A stretch of DNA of 36,445 nucleotides from Pseudomonas fluorescens (GTDB lineage Bacteria > Pseudomonadota > Gammaproteobacteria > Pseudomonadales > Pseudomonadaceae): the NCBI RefSeq assembly GCF_005938625.1, contig NZ_VCNJ01000007.1, positions 1-36,445 on the forward strand. Reading direction: 5' to 3'. Within the stretch, counting starts at the first letter, position 1. Each line of letters begins with the position of its first letter. The notes beneath the pieces were generated by a model that did no database searches, was not told the DNA's origin, and worked only from the letters and a program-made list of their open reading frames with translations. A program made the translations under genes and the position numbers. Below are positions 16,196-24,361 of this stretch, in pieces.

Positions 16196-16636
16196 TTAAG
16201 CTTGTGGGGTTTTGCGGAAACCTACGGCCAGACGATTCCAGCTGTTGATGGTGCTGATCGCCACGGTCAGGTCGACCATTTCTTTCGGTGTGAACTGCGC
16301 CGCGACCACTTCGTAATCTTCGTCCGGGGCATGGGTGAGGCTCAGTTGGGTCAGCGATTCAGTCCACAACAGCGCAGCGCGTTCGCGGTCGCTGAAGAAC
16401 GGTGCTTCACGCCAGGCGGTCACCGCGAACAAGCGACGCGGGGTTTCGCCGCCCTTGATCGCATCAGTGGTGTGCATGTCGATGCAGAACGCGCAGCCGT
16501 TGATTTGCGAGGCGCGCAGCTTGACCAGTTCGATCAGGTTTTTCTCCAGCGGCAGTTTGGAAACGGCGGTTTCCAGGGCGATCATCGCTTTCAGTGCGTC
16601 TGGGGATGCGGTGTAGAAATCGGTACGAGGTTTCAT
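16196..16636 (-). CDS. Carboxymuconolactone decarboxylase-family (AhpD-like) protein
   Basis: A 146-residue member of the CMD/AhpD fold. The redox CXXC motif and following His are clear in INGCAFCIDMHTTDAI; the family usually acts as peroxidase-like or disulfide-relay proteins. The upstream ALETAVSKLPLEKNLIELVKLRASQ helix is characteristic. ATG 16636 has GGAG six bases upstream and is preferred over 16654. It is monocistronic, converging with the emrB-type gene. Its physiological electron partner is unknown. Confidence 0.88.
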   Translation of the reverse strand: MKPRTDFYTASPDALKAMIALETAVSKLPLEKNLIELVKLRASQINGCAFCIDMHTTDAIKGGETPRRLFAVTAWREAPFFSDRERAALLWTESLTQLSLTHAPDEDYEVVAAQFTPKEMVDLTVAISTINSWNRLAVGFRKTPQA

Positions 16637-16822
16637 GGTGGCTCCGGGCAGCAAGTGAATGTGTGGCTACGTTAGTCCTCGTACCGGGTTCGGCAAATAG
16701 CCAATATTCGAGAAGATCAGGAGGCCACTCGATGTTCCCGCTGACCGCTCGTCAGCCAATCGGCACCAAGGGTTCGGCGCGTCAGACCAATATCAGGTAC
16801 ATACCCTTTCTGGAGATGGATC

Positions 16823-17122
16823 ATGATCACGCGCAAACTCACCTCGTTACTGCTCGCGGGCCTGCTGGCCACGGCATCGGCCGCTAGCTTCGCTGCCAAT
16901 GATGGCGCTGACGCCACCGGCACCAAATCCGGAGGCCCGACCAGCACAACCATGCCGCCAGACAACACCCCGGGCGCGCCTTCAGGCGGTAGCGGTTCTT
17001 CGGGCACAGGTTCCGGAACTGGCACCAATGGTGGTGCCAGCGGTTCGGGCTCGGGGGCTGGAGGCGGCACCGGTTCGGCGGGTGGCGGGACTGGTGGCGC
17101 GGGCGGTGGCACTGGCGGCTGA
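16823..17122 (+). CDS. Small secreted Gly/Ser/Thr-rich protein of unknown function
   Basis: A 99-residue protein with a clear signal peptide (MITRKLTSLLLAGLLATASAASFA). The mature part is almost wholly low complexity: a Thr/Pro stretch and then Gly-Ser-Gly-Thr repeats ending in GGTGGAGGGTGG. GGAG precedes the ATG by nine bases. No domain is recognisable. Such proteins may sit in the envelope or be secreted, but that is inference. A REP pair follows it. Confidence 0.65.
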   Translation: MITRKLTSLLLAGLLATASAASFAANDGADATGTKSGGPTSTTMPPDNTPGAPSGGSGSSGTGSGTGTNGGASGSGSGAGGGTGSAGGGTGGAGGGTGG

Positions 17123-17194
17123 ACGAACAAGAGCCACCCGTGGTGAAAACCCTCGGTTGTATGGGTATTCACATAACCTTGGCTTGATGAAAAT

Positions 17195-17290
17195 CCCTGT
17201 GGGAGCGAGCTTGCTCGCGAAGGCGGTAGATCAGTCAACATCTTCATCGCCTGACACTGCGCTTTCGCGAGCAAGCTCGCTCCCACAGGG
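17195..17290. repeat. Inverted REP pair (GTGGGAGCGAGC family)
   Basis: CCCTGTGGGAGCGAGCTTGC plus TCGCGAAGGCG is mirrored by TTTCGCGAGCAAGCTCGCTC plus CCACAGGG. It is the same element as at 4752-4842, with a longer spacer of about 40 bases. It lies between the Gly-rich protein gene and the convergent diguanylate cyclase gene. Confidence 0.9.
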
Positions 17291-17308
17291 TTTGTGTCAG
17301 CGTATGGT

Positions 17309-18880
17309 TCAGCGGTCCGAGCGCATCAACTCGGCCAGGCCACTGTCCAGCGACAACACCGCCGCACGATTGCGTCCGGCATTTTTCGCTTGATACAACG
17401 CCGCATCGGCGCGCTGGATAAACACTTCCAGGCTGTCATTGCCGCTGGGGATAAACGAATAGCAGCCCAGACTCACCGTCAGATACCCGGTCGGAGAACC
17501 GCTGTGGGTGATGTGCTTGTCGATCACGCTGCGCCGAATCTGCCCGGCAATCGCCAGTGCGCCGTTGATGTCGGTATCCGGCAACAGCACCGCAAACTCC
17601 TCGCCTCCATAACGCACCGCCAGATCAGACTTGCGCTGACAGCAGGCCCGCAGCACCTGAGCGACCTGGGTCAGGCAATGATCCCCCGCCACATGCCCAT
17701 AGGCATCGTTGTAGCGCTTGAAGAAATCGATATCGAGCATGATCAGACTGACCGGACTGACCTGTCGCGCGCCCCGGGCAAATTCGATCTCCAGGGAACG
17801 CTCGAACAAACGTCGATTGGCCAACCCGGTCAGGCTGTCGTGAGTGGCGATCTGTTCCAGCGTACGCTGGGCCTTGCGCAGGTTTTTCTCGATCCGCTCA
17901 CCATCGCGCACCTGATGAATGAACACCCAGCCAAACAGGCCCACGCCGAGAATCACCAACGCGACAATGACACTCGACTGGAACGCACGCTCGTACCAGC
18001 CCTTGAGAATCGTGTCGCGCGAGGTCGCCGCCGACACCACCAACGGATACGCCGACAAGCGTCGATAGCCGTACAAACGCACCACGCCGTCGACCACTGA
18101 GTTGATCATCGCCGTGCCGGCCGCTGCTTCGGGCAGCAACGTGCGATAAATCCGCCCTTGCGCCAGCGAGGTGCCGATCAGGTTTTCATCAAACGGCCGA
18201 CGGGCGAGTAACGTGCCGTCGCTCAAGCCGAGAAACATGATGCCTTTATCATCGAGGCTGAAGCTTTCGAAGAAGCGGTCGAAGTACGACATCTTGATCC
18301 CGGCCAGCAACACACCCTGAAAATTGCCGGCGTGATCATTGATGCGCTTGGAAATCGGGATGATCCACTCACCGTTCTCGCGGCTGCGAATCGCCGGGCC
18401 GATGTGCGCCAGCGTCGAGGCGTTCTGCTGGTGAAATTTGAAGTATTCGCGGTCCGCCACGCCCTGGCCACGGGGCAGATCGGCGAACGAAGTAATCACC
18501 CACTGGCCCTGCGTGTCGAAGAGAAACATGCCGTGCAACTGATCGAGTTGCTGCACGCGCCGGGCGAAAGTTTTCTGCAAGCGCGGACGTTGCGCCGCCC
18601 CGTAGCCATCGTCCTGAATCCAGTCGACCAGACTGGTCATCACCAGATCGGCGGCGAGAAAGGTGTCCTCGGCCTGCTGCGCCATGGCCCGGGTCAGGTT
18701 GCTCGATGCTACTTTCGCTACCGCCAGATCCTGGCGCCGCGACTGCTCCAGTTGCAGGTACAGCAAGCCGGACAGGCACAACCCCACCGCAACGATAAAC
18801 AGTACCGCCGCTTTGCGCAGCGGCAGGCGTTTAAGGGTGCCTCCGGGGGCCTGATGCGGATCGTGAATAGGGATAGGCAA
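17309..18880 (-). CDS. Membrane diguanylate cyclase with periplasmic Cache sensor
   Basis: Makes cyclic-di-GMP from two GTP. A first TM helix (KAAVLFIVAVGLCLSGLLYLQL) leads into a periplasmic dCache-type sensor of about 250 residues (AEDTFLAADLVMTSLVDWIQDDG, LDQLHGMFLFDTQGQWVITSF, DREYFKFHQQN). A second TM (SSVIVALVILGVGLFGWVFIHQV) follows, then a GGDEF domain with the active site RYGGEEF. An inhibitory I-site RKSD (RxxD) lies five residues before GGEEF, so product inhibition is likely. The open frame extends to a GTG at 18949 without a Shine-Dalgarno. TTG at 18880 has AGGA seven bases upstream and gives a normal short N-terminus, so I chose it; the start remains uncertain. No cognate EAL gene is nearby. 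Confidence 0.92.
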   Translation of the reverse strand: MPIPIHDPHQAPGGTLKRLPLRKAAVLFIVAVGLCLSGLLYLQLEQSRRQDLAVAKVASSNLTRAMAQQAEDTFLAADLVMTSLVDWIQDDGYGAAQRPRLQKTFARRVQQLDQLHGMFLFDTQGQWVITSFADLPRGQGVADREYFKFHQQNASTLAHIGPAIRSRENGEWIIPISKRINDHAGNFQGVLLAGIKMSYFDRFFESFSLDDKGIMFLGLSDGTLLARRPFDENLIGTSLAQGRIYRTLLPEAAAGTAMINSVVDGVVRLYGYRRLSAYPLVVSAATSRDTILKGWYERAFQSSVIVALVILGVGLFGWVFIHQVRDGERIEKNLRKAQRTLEQIATHDSLTGLANRRLFERSLEIEFARGARQVSPVSLIMLDIDFFKRYNDAYGHVAGDHCLTQVAQVLRACCQRKSDLAVRYGGEEFAVLLPDTDINGALAIAGQIRRSVIDKHITHSGSPTGYLTVSLGCYSFIPSGNDSLEVFIQRADAALYQAKNAGRNRAAVLSLDSGLAELMRSDR

Positions 18881-19057
18881 AAGCAAGTCCTGGGCAGGTA
18901 CGACAAGGGCGCCAGCGGGAAAACCCTTATGTTTGTGAGCGTAGCCCACCGGAATCTACGGGGCAAACACCCCGGTCCCGCCCAGGTATATCGGCGCGCA
19001 ACGAGTTTGGATGATCGCTGTTCGCAGATTTATTTTCGATTGCCTCTTTAGGGTTAG

Positions 19058-19832
19058 TCAGTTGTGAAGGGCCAGACGCCGCATTGCACTGTGCAGGTGG
19101 GCCCGCGCACTGTGCGGATCGCCCTCGCGCATCTGCTCATAGGCCCGTTGCGCAATGGCGTGGGGCACCGGTTTCAATTGCCGTTGCGTGGCCATCGCCA
19201 GCAGTTGCACCTGCGCGGCGCGCTCCAGGTAGTAGAGGTCGTCCCAGGCTTCGGCGATGGTCGGCGCAGCAACGATCACACCGTGGTTTTTCAGGAACAG
19301 AATGTCGGCGTCGCCCATGACCCCGGCGATTCGGTCGCCTTCGGACGCGTCCAGCGCCAAGCCGTTGTAGTCCTCGTCCACCGCCGTGCGCCCGTAGAAC
19401 TTCAGCGCGGTCTGCCCCAGCCATAACAGTGGCGGCCCTTGTAGCAGGCACAGTGCCGTGGCGTGCGGCATGTGGGTGTGGAAGGCGACTTTCACTCGCG
19501 GCAGTTGTTTATGCAGACGCGCGTGAATGTAAAACGCCGTGGCTTCCGGCTGGCCTTCGCCTTCAACTACATTGCCGTCGAAGTCGCAGACCAGCAGATT
19601 CTGCGTGGTCACTTCGGCAAATGCATAACCGTAGGGATTGACCAGAAACAGATCGTCATGCCCCGGCACCATCGCCGAAAAATGATTGCAGATGGCCCTC
19701 CTCCAGGCCATGCAACGCGGCCAGTTGAAAGCACGCCGCCAGCTCAGTGCGCGCGGTGATGATTGCTTCTGTGTCGAGGTTCAGCGCTGTCGGGCGTGAG
19801 GCCCGCGCAGTGGCGGTCAGGGTGTGAGCCAT
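19058..19832 (-). pseudogene. Class II aldolase/adducin-family gene with a one-base frameshift
   Basis: The metal-dependent class II aldolase fold is clear. Zn ligands are seen in VAFHTHMPHA and FLKNHGVIVAAP, and the family regions VNPYGYAFAEVT, GEGQPEATAFYIHARL and AWDDLYYLERAAQ are all present. Reading starts at ATG 19832 (MAHTLTATARASRP) and runs to HGLEEG in one frame. The rest (ICNHFSAMVPGHDDLF) continues in another frame. The join is at 19694-19695, where GGGCCATC is found and GGGCATC would restore HGLEEGICNHFS, the expected family sequence. A single extra C therefore breaks the gene, unless it is a sequencing error. The opposite-strand neighbour, a LysR remnant, is also broken, which supports real decay. 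Confidence 0.85.
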
Positions 19833-19866
19833 GACGAAGGGTGCGGAGTTTGATTCGTCGAGCGGC

Positions 19867-20193
19867 GTGTTGCCGTTGGCGTTGTTTCCGCAAGGCTGCC
19901 TGTATCGGCAGCGCGCCATTCGTTTGCTCGATGTTGCCCAGCGCCCCTGGCGGGTCGCGTTTGGCAGCCACAGCCTGACCGGGATTCAAGCAGCGGTGGC
20001 CTCGGGGTTGGGAGTGTCGGTGCTGCCGATGTCGGCGGTGTTGCCTGAGCATCAGGTGTGTACGGATCTGCCGGAACTGGCACCGACGGAATTGGCGTTG
20101 GTCAGTCGTGAGGGTGTGTTGAGCGGGTTGCAGCGTGGCCTTGGGGAGTTCTTGCGTGGGGAGTTGGGGGTGGATGCGGGGGGATTCGCCTGA
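19867..20193 (+). pseudogene. C-terminal remnant of a LysR-type regulator
   Basis: About 108 residues match the second half of a LysR effector-binding domain: LPLALFPQGCLYRQRAIRLL, GSHSLTGIQAAVASGLGVSVLPMSAV, and a typical C-terminal tail. The helix-turn-helix and first effector half, about 190 residues, are absent. An open frame exists from ATG 19831, but its first dozen codons overlap the start of the opposite-strand aldolase and do not look like LysR sequence. This suggests a deletion whose right edge is near 19867. The intact LysR gene at 23405-24259 has a similar PLPLALFPEPCPYREAAL block, so both belong to a related subfamily. Confidence 0.8.
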
Positions 20194-20210
20194 AATCCCC
20201 CTTGCTTCTG

Positions 20211-20732
20211 TTATCGGGGTTTGTTGATTTCCCGCAGCAGATCCGCGACGGGTATGTTCATGGTGTTTGAGTAGTAGGGTTTGTAGCCGTAGGCGGTGAC
20301 GACGACTTTGCAGGGGATCTGTGGTTTGTTGGAGAGGAGGTGGTTCAGTTCTGACGCTGACAAGTCTCGCTGCGAGCTGCGGCTACTAGAGGTTTCAACC
20401 AGGAATACGCTGGTGAGATAGGAAAATTTCGCTTTTGCTGTCACTCTTTTTTCAGACTCAATTACGCCAACTGCAGAAAACTGAATAGCTTTATCAACTG
20501 AAAAGTCATAGTCATCTGCCAACGCACACTCCAACGTACCAGAGGCCATACCCTGCCTTTCTCCTCGATCAAAGAGGTCAAGAACATCAATATCCGACTC
20601 ATACCTGATGTCGTATAACAGTGACTTCTCTCGCTCAACTGACACATAAATCAGATTGGCAGGAGGTTGTACGTGGTCTTTTGCACAGCCGGAACAAACA
20701 CCCAGAAGAATGTAAGGGAGCAACTTATGCAT
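20211..20732 (-). CDS. Putative lipoprotein immunity protein of the PAAR-lipase cassette
   Basis: A 173-residue protein with a short hydrophobic N-terminus (MHKLLPYILLGVCSGCAKDH) that resembles a lipoprotein signal, although the -3 residue of the box (CSGC) is not the usual Leu. The mature part has no domain I recognise. Its start overlaps the stop of the lipase gene by one base (TAATG), with AAGGA upstream, so the two are translated together. Position after an effector gene and a periplasmic address fit an immunity protein for a type VI lipase effector (Tli). This is inference from context. Base composition is clearly AT-richer than the flanks. Confidence 0.6.
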   Translation of the reverse strand: MHKLLPYILLGVCSGCAKDHVQPPANLIYVSVEREKSLLYDIRYESDIDVLDLFDRGERQGMASGTLECALADDYDFSVDKAIQFSAVGVIESEKRVTAKAKFSYLTSVFLVETSSSRSSQRDLSASELNHLLSNKPQIPCKVVVTAYGYKPYYSNTMNIPVADLLREINKPR

Positions 20733-21460
20733 TACGAAAAATCCTTCATGATTGAATCGTGCAACATATCGTATGCTGATTTGTCGCCAGATATACGCGT
20801 AGTGAACAACCCTAATGCGTCTGCATGATTGGTGTTTACATTAACGTTCAGTGAAGGCCCGCAAGCGACAATCCATTTTTTACCAAAGTCGGCAACCCCG
20901 TCTGATGGATCTCTTTGTATCGGCGTCGCTTTGATGTTGATCCATTGAACTGCAACAGGATCGGGACGCTCACGATAAATATCCGAACCCAACCAGACCA
21001 AAGCCCCTTCACCTACAGGATCCAGGGTGACCAGCATTTGAACTTTGTAACCCCATTCCGACATGATTTTTGTCAGATGCGCACCATTCCACCCACCGAG
21101 ACTGTGACCAATGATATAGACGGGGCAACTCTTGTAAGGAATCAGGCTAAGAACGTGCCTTTGTATATCTTGTTTTCCTCTGATTTCGTTGTAACCCAAC
21201 CATTCAGATTTATATTTGCCCTGATCTTTCAACGCTTCATTACGCTTATCAAACTCTAGCCGTGCAAACTGGACGTTTTTATACGGACCCGAAAAATAAT
21301 AGCTCTCCTTATCTCCTGCCCCACCAACAAAAAACACAATCGCCTTGGTACTCTCTACCGGCACAGGCTTGTCACTGACATCCTTCTTGTCCGTCAGCGC
21401 ATGTTCATTGTGAAGCTTGTAATTGTTGCCCTTCGCGCACGTTACCGTTTCAGCAGTCAT
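20732..21460 (-). CDS. GHSLGG lipase-type putative type VI secretion effector
   Basis: A 242-residue alpha/beta hydrolase. The nucleophile elbow is GHSLGG with Ser120; Asp147 (TLDPVG) and His212 (NHADA) or His234 are plausible triad members. An early strand, AIVFFVGGAGD, is typical of the fold. There is no signal peptide or TM helix. The gene begins three bases after the PAAR gene stop, with GGAGG upstream, and is followed by a putative lipoprotein. This layout matches T6SS phospholipase (Tle) modules, where a PAAR spike carries the lipase into target cells. Which Tle class it belongs to is not clear from the motif alone. An alternative is an ordinary intracellular esterase. Confidence 0.75.
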   Translation of the reverse strand: MTAETVTCAKGNNYKLHNEHALTDKKDVSDKPVPVESTKAIVFFVGGAGDKESYYFSGPYKNVQFARLEFDKRNEALKDQGKYKSEWLGYNEIRGKQDIQRHVLSLIPYKSCPVYIIGHSLGGWNGAHLTKIMSEWGYKVQMLVTLDPVGEGALVWLGSDIYRERPDPVAVQWINIKATPIQRDPSDGVADFGKKWIVACGPSLNVNVNTNHADALGLFTTRISGDKSAYDMLHDSIMKDFS

Positions 21461-21463
21461 GCC

Positions 21464-21961
21464 TTACTCCTCCAAAAACAACTTGATGGTTTCCGGCAGA
21501 TGCGAGCTGACTTGGTGGGTGAATCCGTTCGCGTCAGACACCCCATGTTCCAGACGCCCGTCAGCGCGCTGAATAACGTAAGGATGATCAGGCATGGGCT
21601 CACCAGTCACGTCATTGACCAGTTTCAACCTGTCAGTGAAATGCACCGGCATCGGTAACAGGCCACTGAATGGCGCGGCTGTCACCGTATCACCGATGAT
21701 CACCGTGCCTGAACCGCCGATGACGACATTGCCGTGACCACCGGTGCTGTCCAACGTGGCGGCGTTCAAGCCATTGATGAACACCGTCGAAGCAACAGCG
21801 CCGGTGATCGGGCTGCCGCAAGCAGATTTATCAGTCATTCGCGCAGCCGCCAGACCGTCGAAATTGACATTCGGCGAGCCACTGGCTATGGGATTGGTGC
21901 CATGTCCCGGCAATGGGCAGACGGTTGGATCGGTGACGCGGGCGGCGGGTTTTCCGCTCAT
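21464..21961 (-). CDS. PAAR-domain type VI spike protein with C-terminal extension
   Basis: A 165-residue protein. Residues 1-95 form a PAAR domain: PAARVTDPTVCPLPGHGTNP, GSPNVNFDGLAAARMTDKSACG, TVFINGLNAAT, GGHGNVVIGGSGTVIIGD. PAAR tips the VgrG trimer of type VI machines. Residues 105-165 (FTDRLKLVNDVTGEPMPDHPYVIQRADGR..GFTHQV) look like a small beta-sandwich extension seen in PAAR proteins, which may dock the separately encoded effector. The start has AAGGAG six bases upstream. It heads a three-gene minus-strand unit. No vgrG or structural T6SS gene is in the window, so this is an orphan effector island. Confidence 0.9.
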   Translation of the reverse strand: MSGKPAARVTDPTVCPLPGHGTNPIASGSPNVNFDGLAAARMTDKSACGSPITGAVASTVFINGLNAATLDSTGGHGNVVIGGSGTVIIGDTVTAAPFSGLLPMPVHFTDRLKLVNDVTGEPMPDHPYVIQRADGRLEHGVSDANGFTHQVSSHLPETIKLFLEE

Positions 21962-22045
21962 GCACAGCTCCTTGCAATGTTGCGGGTCATCCTTTTGGGG
22001 GGCGCAAGCATGCGGGAGTTCGTCGGGTACTTCAAACCTTCAGGC

Positions 22046-22076
22046 AAAAAAAGGCGCCCGATCGGGCGCCTTTTTT
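22046..22076. terminator. Strong bidirectional rho-independent terminator
   Basis: A perfect 18-base palindrome, GGCGCCCGATCGGGCGCC (22053-22070), is preceded by seven A and followed by six T. It therefore reads as an intrinsic terminator on either strand. It ends the RNase T2 transcript (minus strand) and shields the PAAR cassette from read-through. Confidence 0.95.
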
Positions 22077-22096
22077 ATACGTGGAAACCGCTCAGC

Positions 22097-22762
22097 TTAG
22101 CGCGACGGCGGCACCCGAATATCACCCGCCCGGCACTGGGTTTTCACGCCTTTGCCACAGGCGCCGAACTGCAGATCCTTGCCCATGCACACGCGCACTT
22201 CCGACAGTTCCGGGCCGCTGCAAATGACGGCGATGCCATCGGCTGGAATGCCCGGATTGGCCTTGCGGAACAGGTCGGCGATTTCCTGAGCTTCGAAGTA
22301 GTAGGAGCTGCTGAACGGTTGCAGCTCATCGGGGATTTTCACCGCCGCCACGGCTTTGTCCGCTTCATCCAGATAGCCCATCGCGCCGAGGCCGCTGCAG
22401 GTGCCGTGTTTGGACCATTCGTGGTCGAGCAGTTTTTTGGTCGGGAACAGCGTCAGACCTTTGCTGGTTTGCGCCGCGTTCAGCGTGGTCAGCGGCGGGC
22501 AGGATTCCGGCCAGCCACCCTTGGCGTATTGCGGCCACAACCCGTGAAGCACGAAGCCGTAGCCCTTGCCCGTACACTGCGAGTCATCTTTGTGGGTCAG
22601 ACAAAACGTCGGCGACCAGGACAGCGTCAGCAGGTAGTAATCGAATACCCCCGCCACCGATTCCGCCTGGGCTTTGCTCGACTGCGATTGCCGCGCCGAA
22701 CTCAAACCGATGCTACCGGCCGTCAGCGCAATCACTGCCAAAATTGTAAACAGCTTTTTCAT
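22097..22762 (-). CDS. Secreted ribonuclease T2-family RNase
   Basis: Periplasmic or secreted endoribonuclease that cleaves RNA through 2',3'-cyclic phosphates. A 221-residue product with a signal peptide (MKKLFTILAVIALTAGSIGLSSA). Both catalytic segments are present: CAS I in GFVLHGLWPQY and CAS II in HEWSKHGTC, with catalytic His residues and the structural Cys pairs. The start has AAGGAG ten bases upstream. It is monocistronic and ends at the strong terminator at 22046-22076. Likely role is RNA scavenging, as for E. coli RNase I. Confidence 0.95.
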   Translation of the reverse strand: MKKLFTILAVIALTAGSIGLSSARQSQSSKAQAESVAGVFDYYLLTLSWSPTFCLTHKDDSQCTGKGYGFVLHGLWPQYAKGGWPESCPPLTTLNAAQTSKGLTLFPTKKLLDHEWSKHGTCSGLGAMGYLDEADKAVAAVKIPDELQPFSSSYYFEAQEIADLFRKANPGIPADGIAVICSGPELSEVRVCMGKDLQFGACGKGVKTQCRAGDIRVPPSR

Positions 22763-22927
22763 CTACCCGCTCCTTGGGACGCCTGCGTCCGTGGTTTTCG
22801 ATCCTGACCAGACTTGGCCAGCGCTGATTTCGACACGCTTGTGTTGCAGGCGCATGACGCAAGGCAACACCGTACCCCGTTGAAAGGTCTACGATTAACA
22901 GGCAGACATCAAACCAAGGGATCCGAA

Positions 22928-23398
22928 ATGAGTAAAGCAGACGAACTCGCCGCCAAACTCAAGCAAACCCGGCACACCCACGCGGATGCCACGCTGGAGA
23001 TCGATTGCTGGCCGGCGCAGGTGTACGACTTGTACCACCGCATCGAGGCGTGGCTGCAACCGGTGACTGAAGTCGGCCTGAAGATTCGGCGCAATCCGAC
23101 CCACGTTTGCGAAAGCTCACCCGATGGCGAAACCCACGATTACGCCATCGATCAACTGGTGATCGAGGCCAATCATCAAACCCTGACATTTGATCCCATT
23201 GCGCGGTTTACCGAGGATGGCGCCGGGCGGGTGCAGATCAGCCCGTCAGCCACGGACACTTATCTGCTGCGTACCGTGGATGAGCACGGTGAAAGCCATT
23301 GGTGGATGCAGTCGATTGAAACAGGTCAGCAGCTGGATGCCATCGCACTGACCGAAAACAATCTGTTGGTGGCGGTGCAAGAAGGTCTTGGCCTGTAA
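22928..23398 (+). CDS. Hypothetical cytoplasmic protein
   Basis: A 156-residue soluble protein with no signal peptide, TM helix or motif that I recognise. It begins MSKADELAAKLKQTRHTHAD and contains WPAQVYDLYHRIEAWLQPV and ESHWWMQSIETG. The open frame extends to 22814, but ATG 22928 follows AAGGGATCC and starts the region of coherent composition. It converges with the LysR gene seven bases downstream. Codon use is like its Pseudomonas neighbours, so it appears to be a native gene. Confidence 0.7.
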   Translation: MSKADELAAKLKQTRHTHADATLEIDCWPAQVYDLYHRIEAWLQPVTEVGLKIRRNPTHVCESSPDGETHDYAIDQLVIEANHQTLTFDPIARFTEDGAGRVQISPSATDTYLLRTVDEHGESHWWMQSIETGQQLDAIALTENNLLVAVQEGLGL

Positions 23399-23404
23399 TC
23401 TGCG

Positions 23405-24259
23405 TCACTGCCGCCGCGCCGAGCAAAACTCGACGATCACCTGCGATAGCGCATCGATCATCTGCGGCTCAGCGTGAGGCGCGACAAACAAGCGGAACTG
23501 CGCATCCGGTAACGCCGGCAAGCCCTGTTCCGCGCCCAGCGCGGTCATCTCCCGCCCCAGTTGACTGAGCGGCATCGGCGCCACGGCAAACCCGGACAAC
23601 GCCGCCGCACGTAACCCGGCGGTGCTCGAACACAACATCGCCGTACGCTGGGAAATGCCCGCCTGAGCCAAACGCGTCAACGCAGCTTCGCGATACGGAC
23701 ACGGCTCGGGAAACAGCGCCAGCGGCAATGGCGTTGGCAGGTGAGTCACGGGTTGCGCGGCCCACGCCCACACCAGTGGTTCCTGCCAGAGTAACCGCCC
23801 CGATTCGCCGGTTTCACATAGCGAACCGATGACCATCTCCAGATCGCCCTGCTGCATCTGCCCCAGCAACGTCCCCGGAATGTTCACCTGCACATCGATT
23901 TCCATACCCGGGTGCTGCGCCGCGCAATCCTGTAATGCGCGCAACAACCGCGCCTCGACGAAATCCTCGGACACGCCAATCCGCATCCGCCCTTGAAACG
24001 GCGTGCGCGTGAGCTGCGCCCAGGCATCGCGATTCAACGCCAGAATCGTCCGCGCACAGGCGATCAAACGCTCGCCGTCGGCGGTGAGTTGCTGAGAACG
24101 GGTGGTGCGCTTGAGCAGCGGCTTGCCGACTTGTTCTTCGAGTCGGCGCAGATGACCGCTGACCGCCGACTGGGTCAGATGCAGTTTTTCCGCGGCACGA
24201 CTGAAGCCGTCCTCATCGACAACGGTGACAAAGGTCTTGAGCAACAAGGCGTCAAACAT
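23405..24259 (-). CDS. LysR-family transcriptional regulator
   Basis: A 284-residue regulator. The N-terminal winged helix is LLLKTFVTVVDEDGFSRAAEKLHLTQSAVSGHLRRLEEQVGKPLL, and the rest is a two-lobe effector domain. ATG 24259 (MFDALLLKTF) is the family-typical start; an upstream TTG at 24277 is less likely. It is divergent from the azoreductase gene across about 100 bp and probably controls it, as LysR regulators commonly do for adjacent quinone or azo reductases. The inducer is not known. Confidence 0.92.
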   Translation of the reverse strand: MFDALLLKTFVTVVDEDGFSRAAEKLHLTQSAVSGHLRRLEEQVGKPLLKRTTRSQQLTADGERLIACARTILALNRDAWAQLTRTPFQGRMRIGVSEDFVEARLLRALQDCAAQHPGMEIDVQVNIPGTLLGQMQQGDLEMVIGSLCETGESGRLLWQEPLVWAWAAQPVTHLPTPLPLALFPEPCPYREAALTRLAQAGISQRTAMLCSSTAGLRAAALSGFAVAPMPLSQLGREMTALGAEQGLPALPDAQFRLFVAPHAEPQMIDALSQVIVEFCSARRQ

Positions 24260-24361
24260 AGTGAGATACGTGATCAATGGCCGATTTATTCACAATTTAT
24301 AGTTTGAAACGAGCTATGTTGCAATGCCTCGCACTCACTCCCCCGACTGCCGAGGCTTCAC

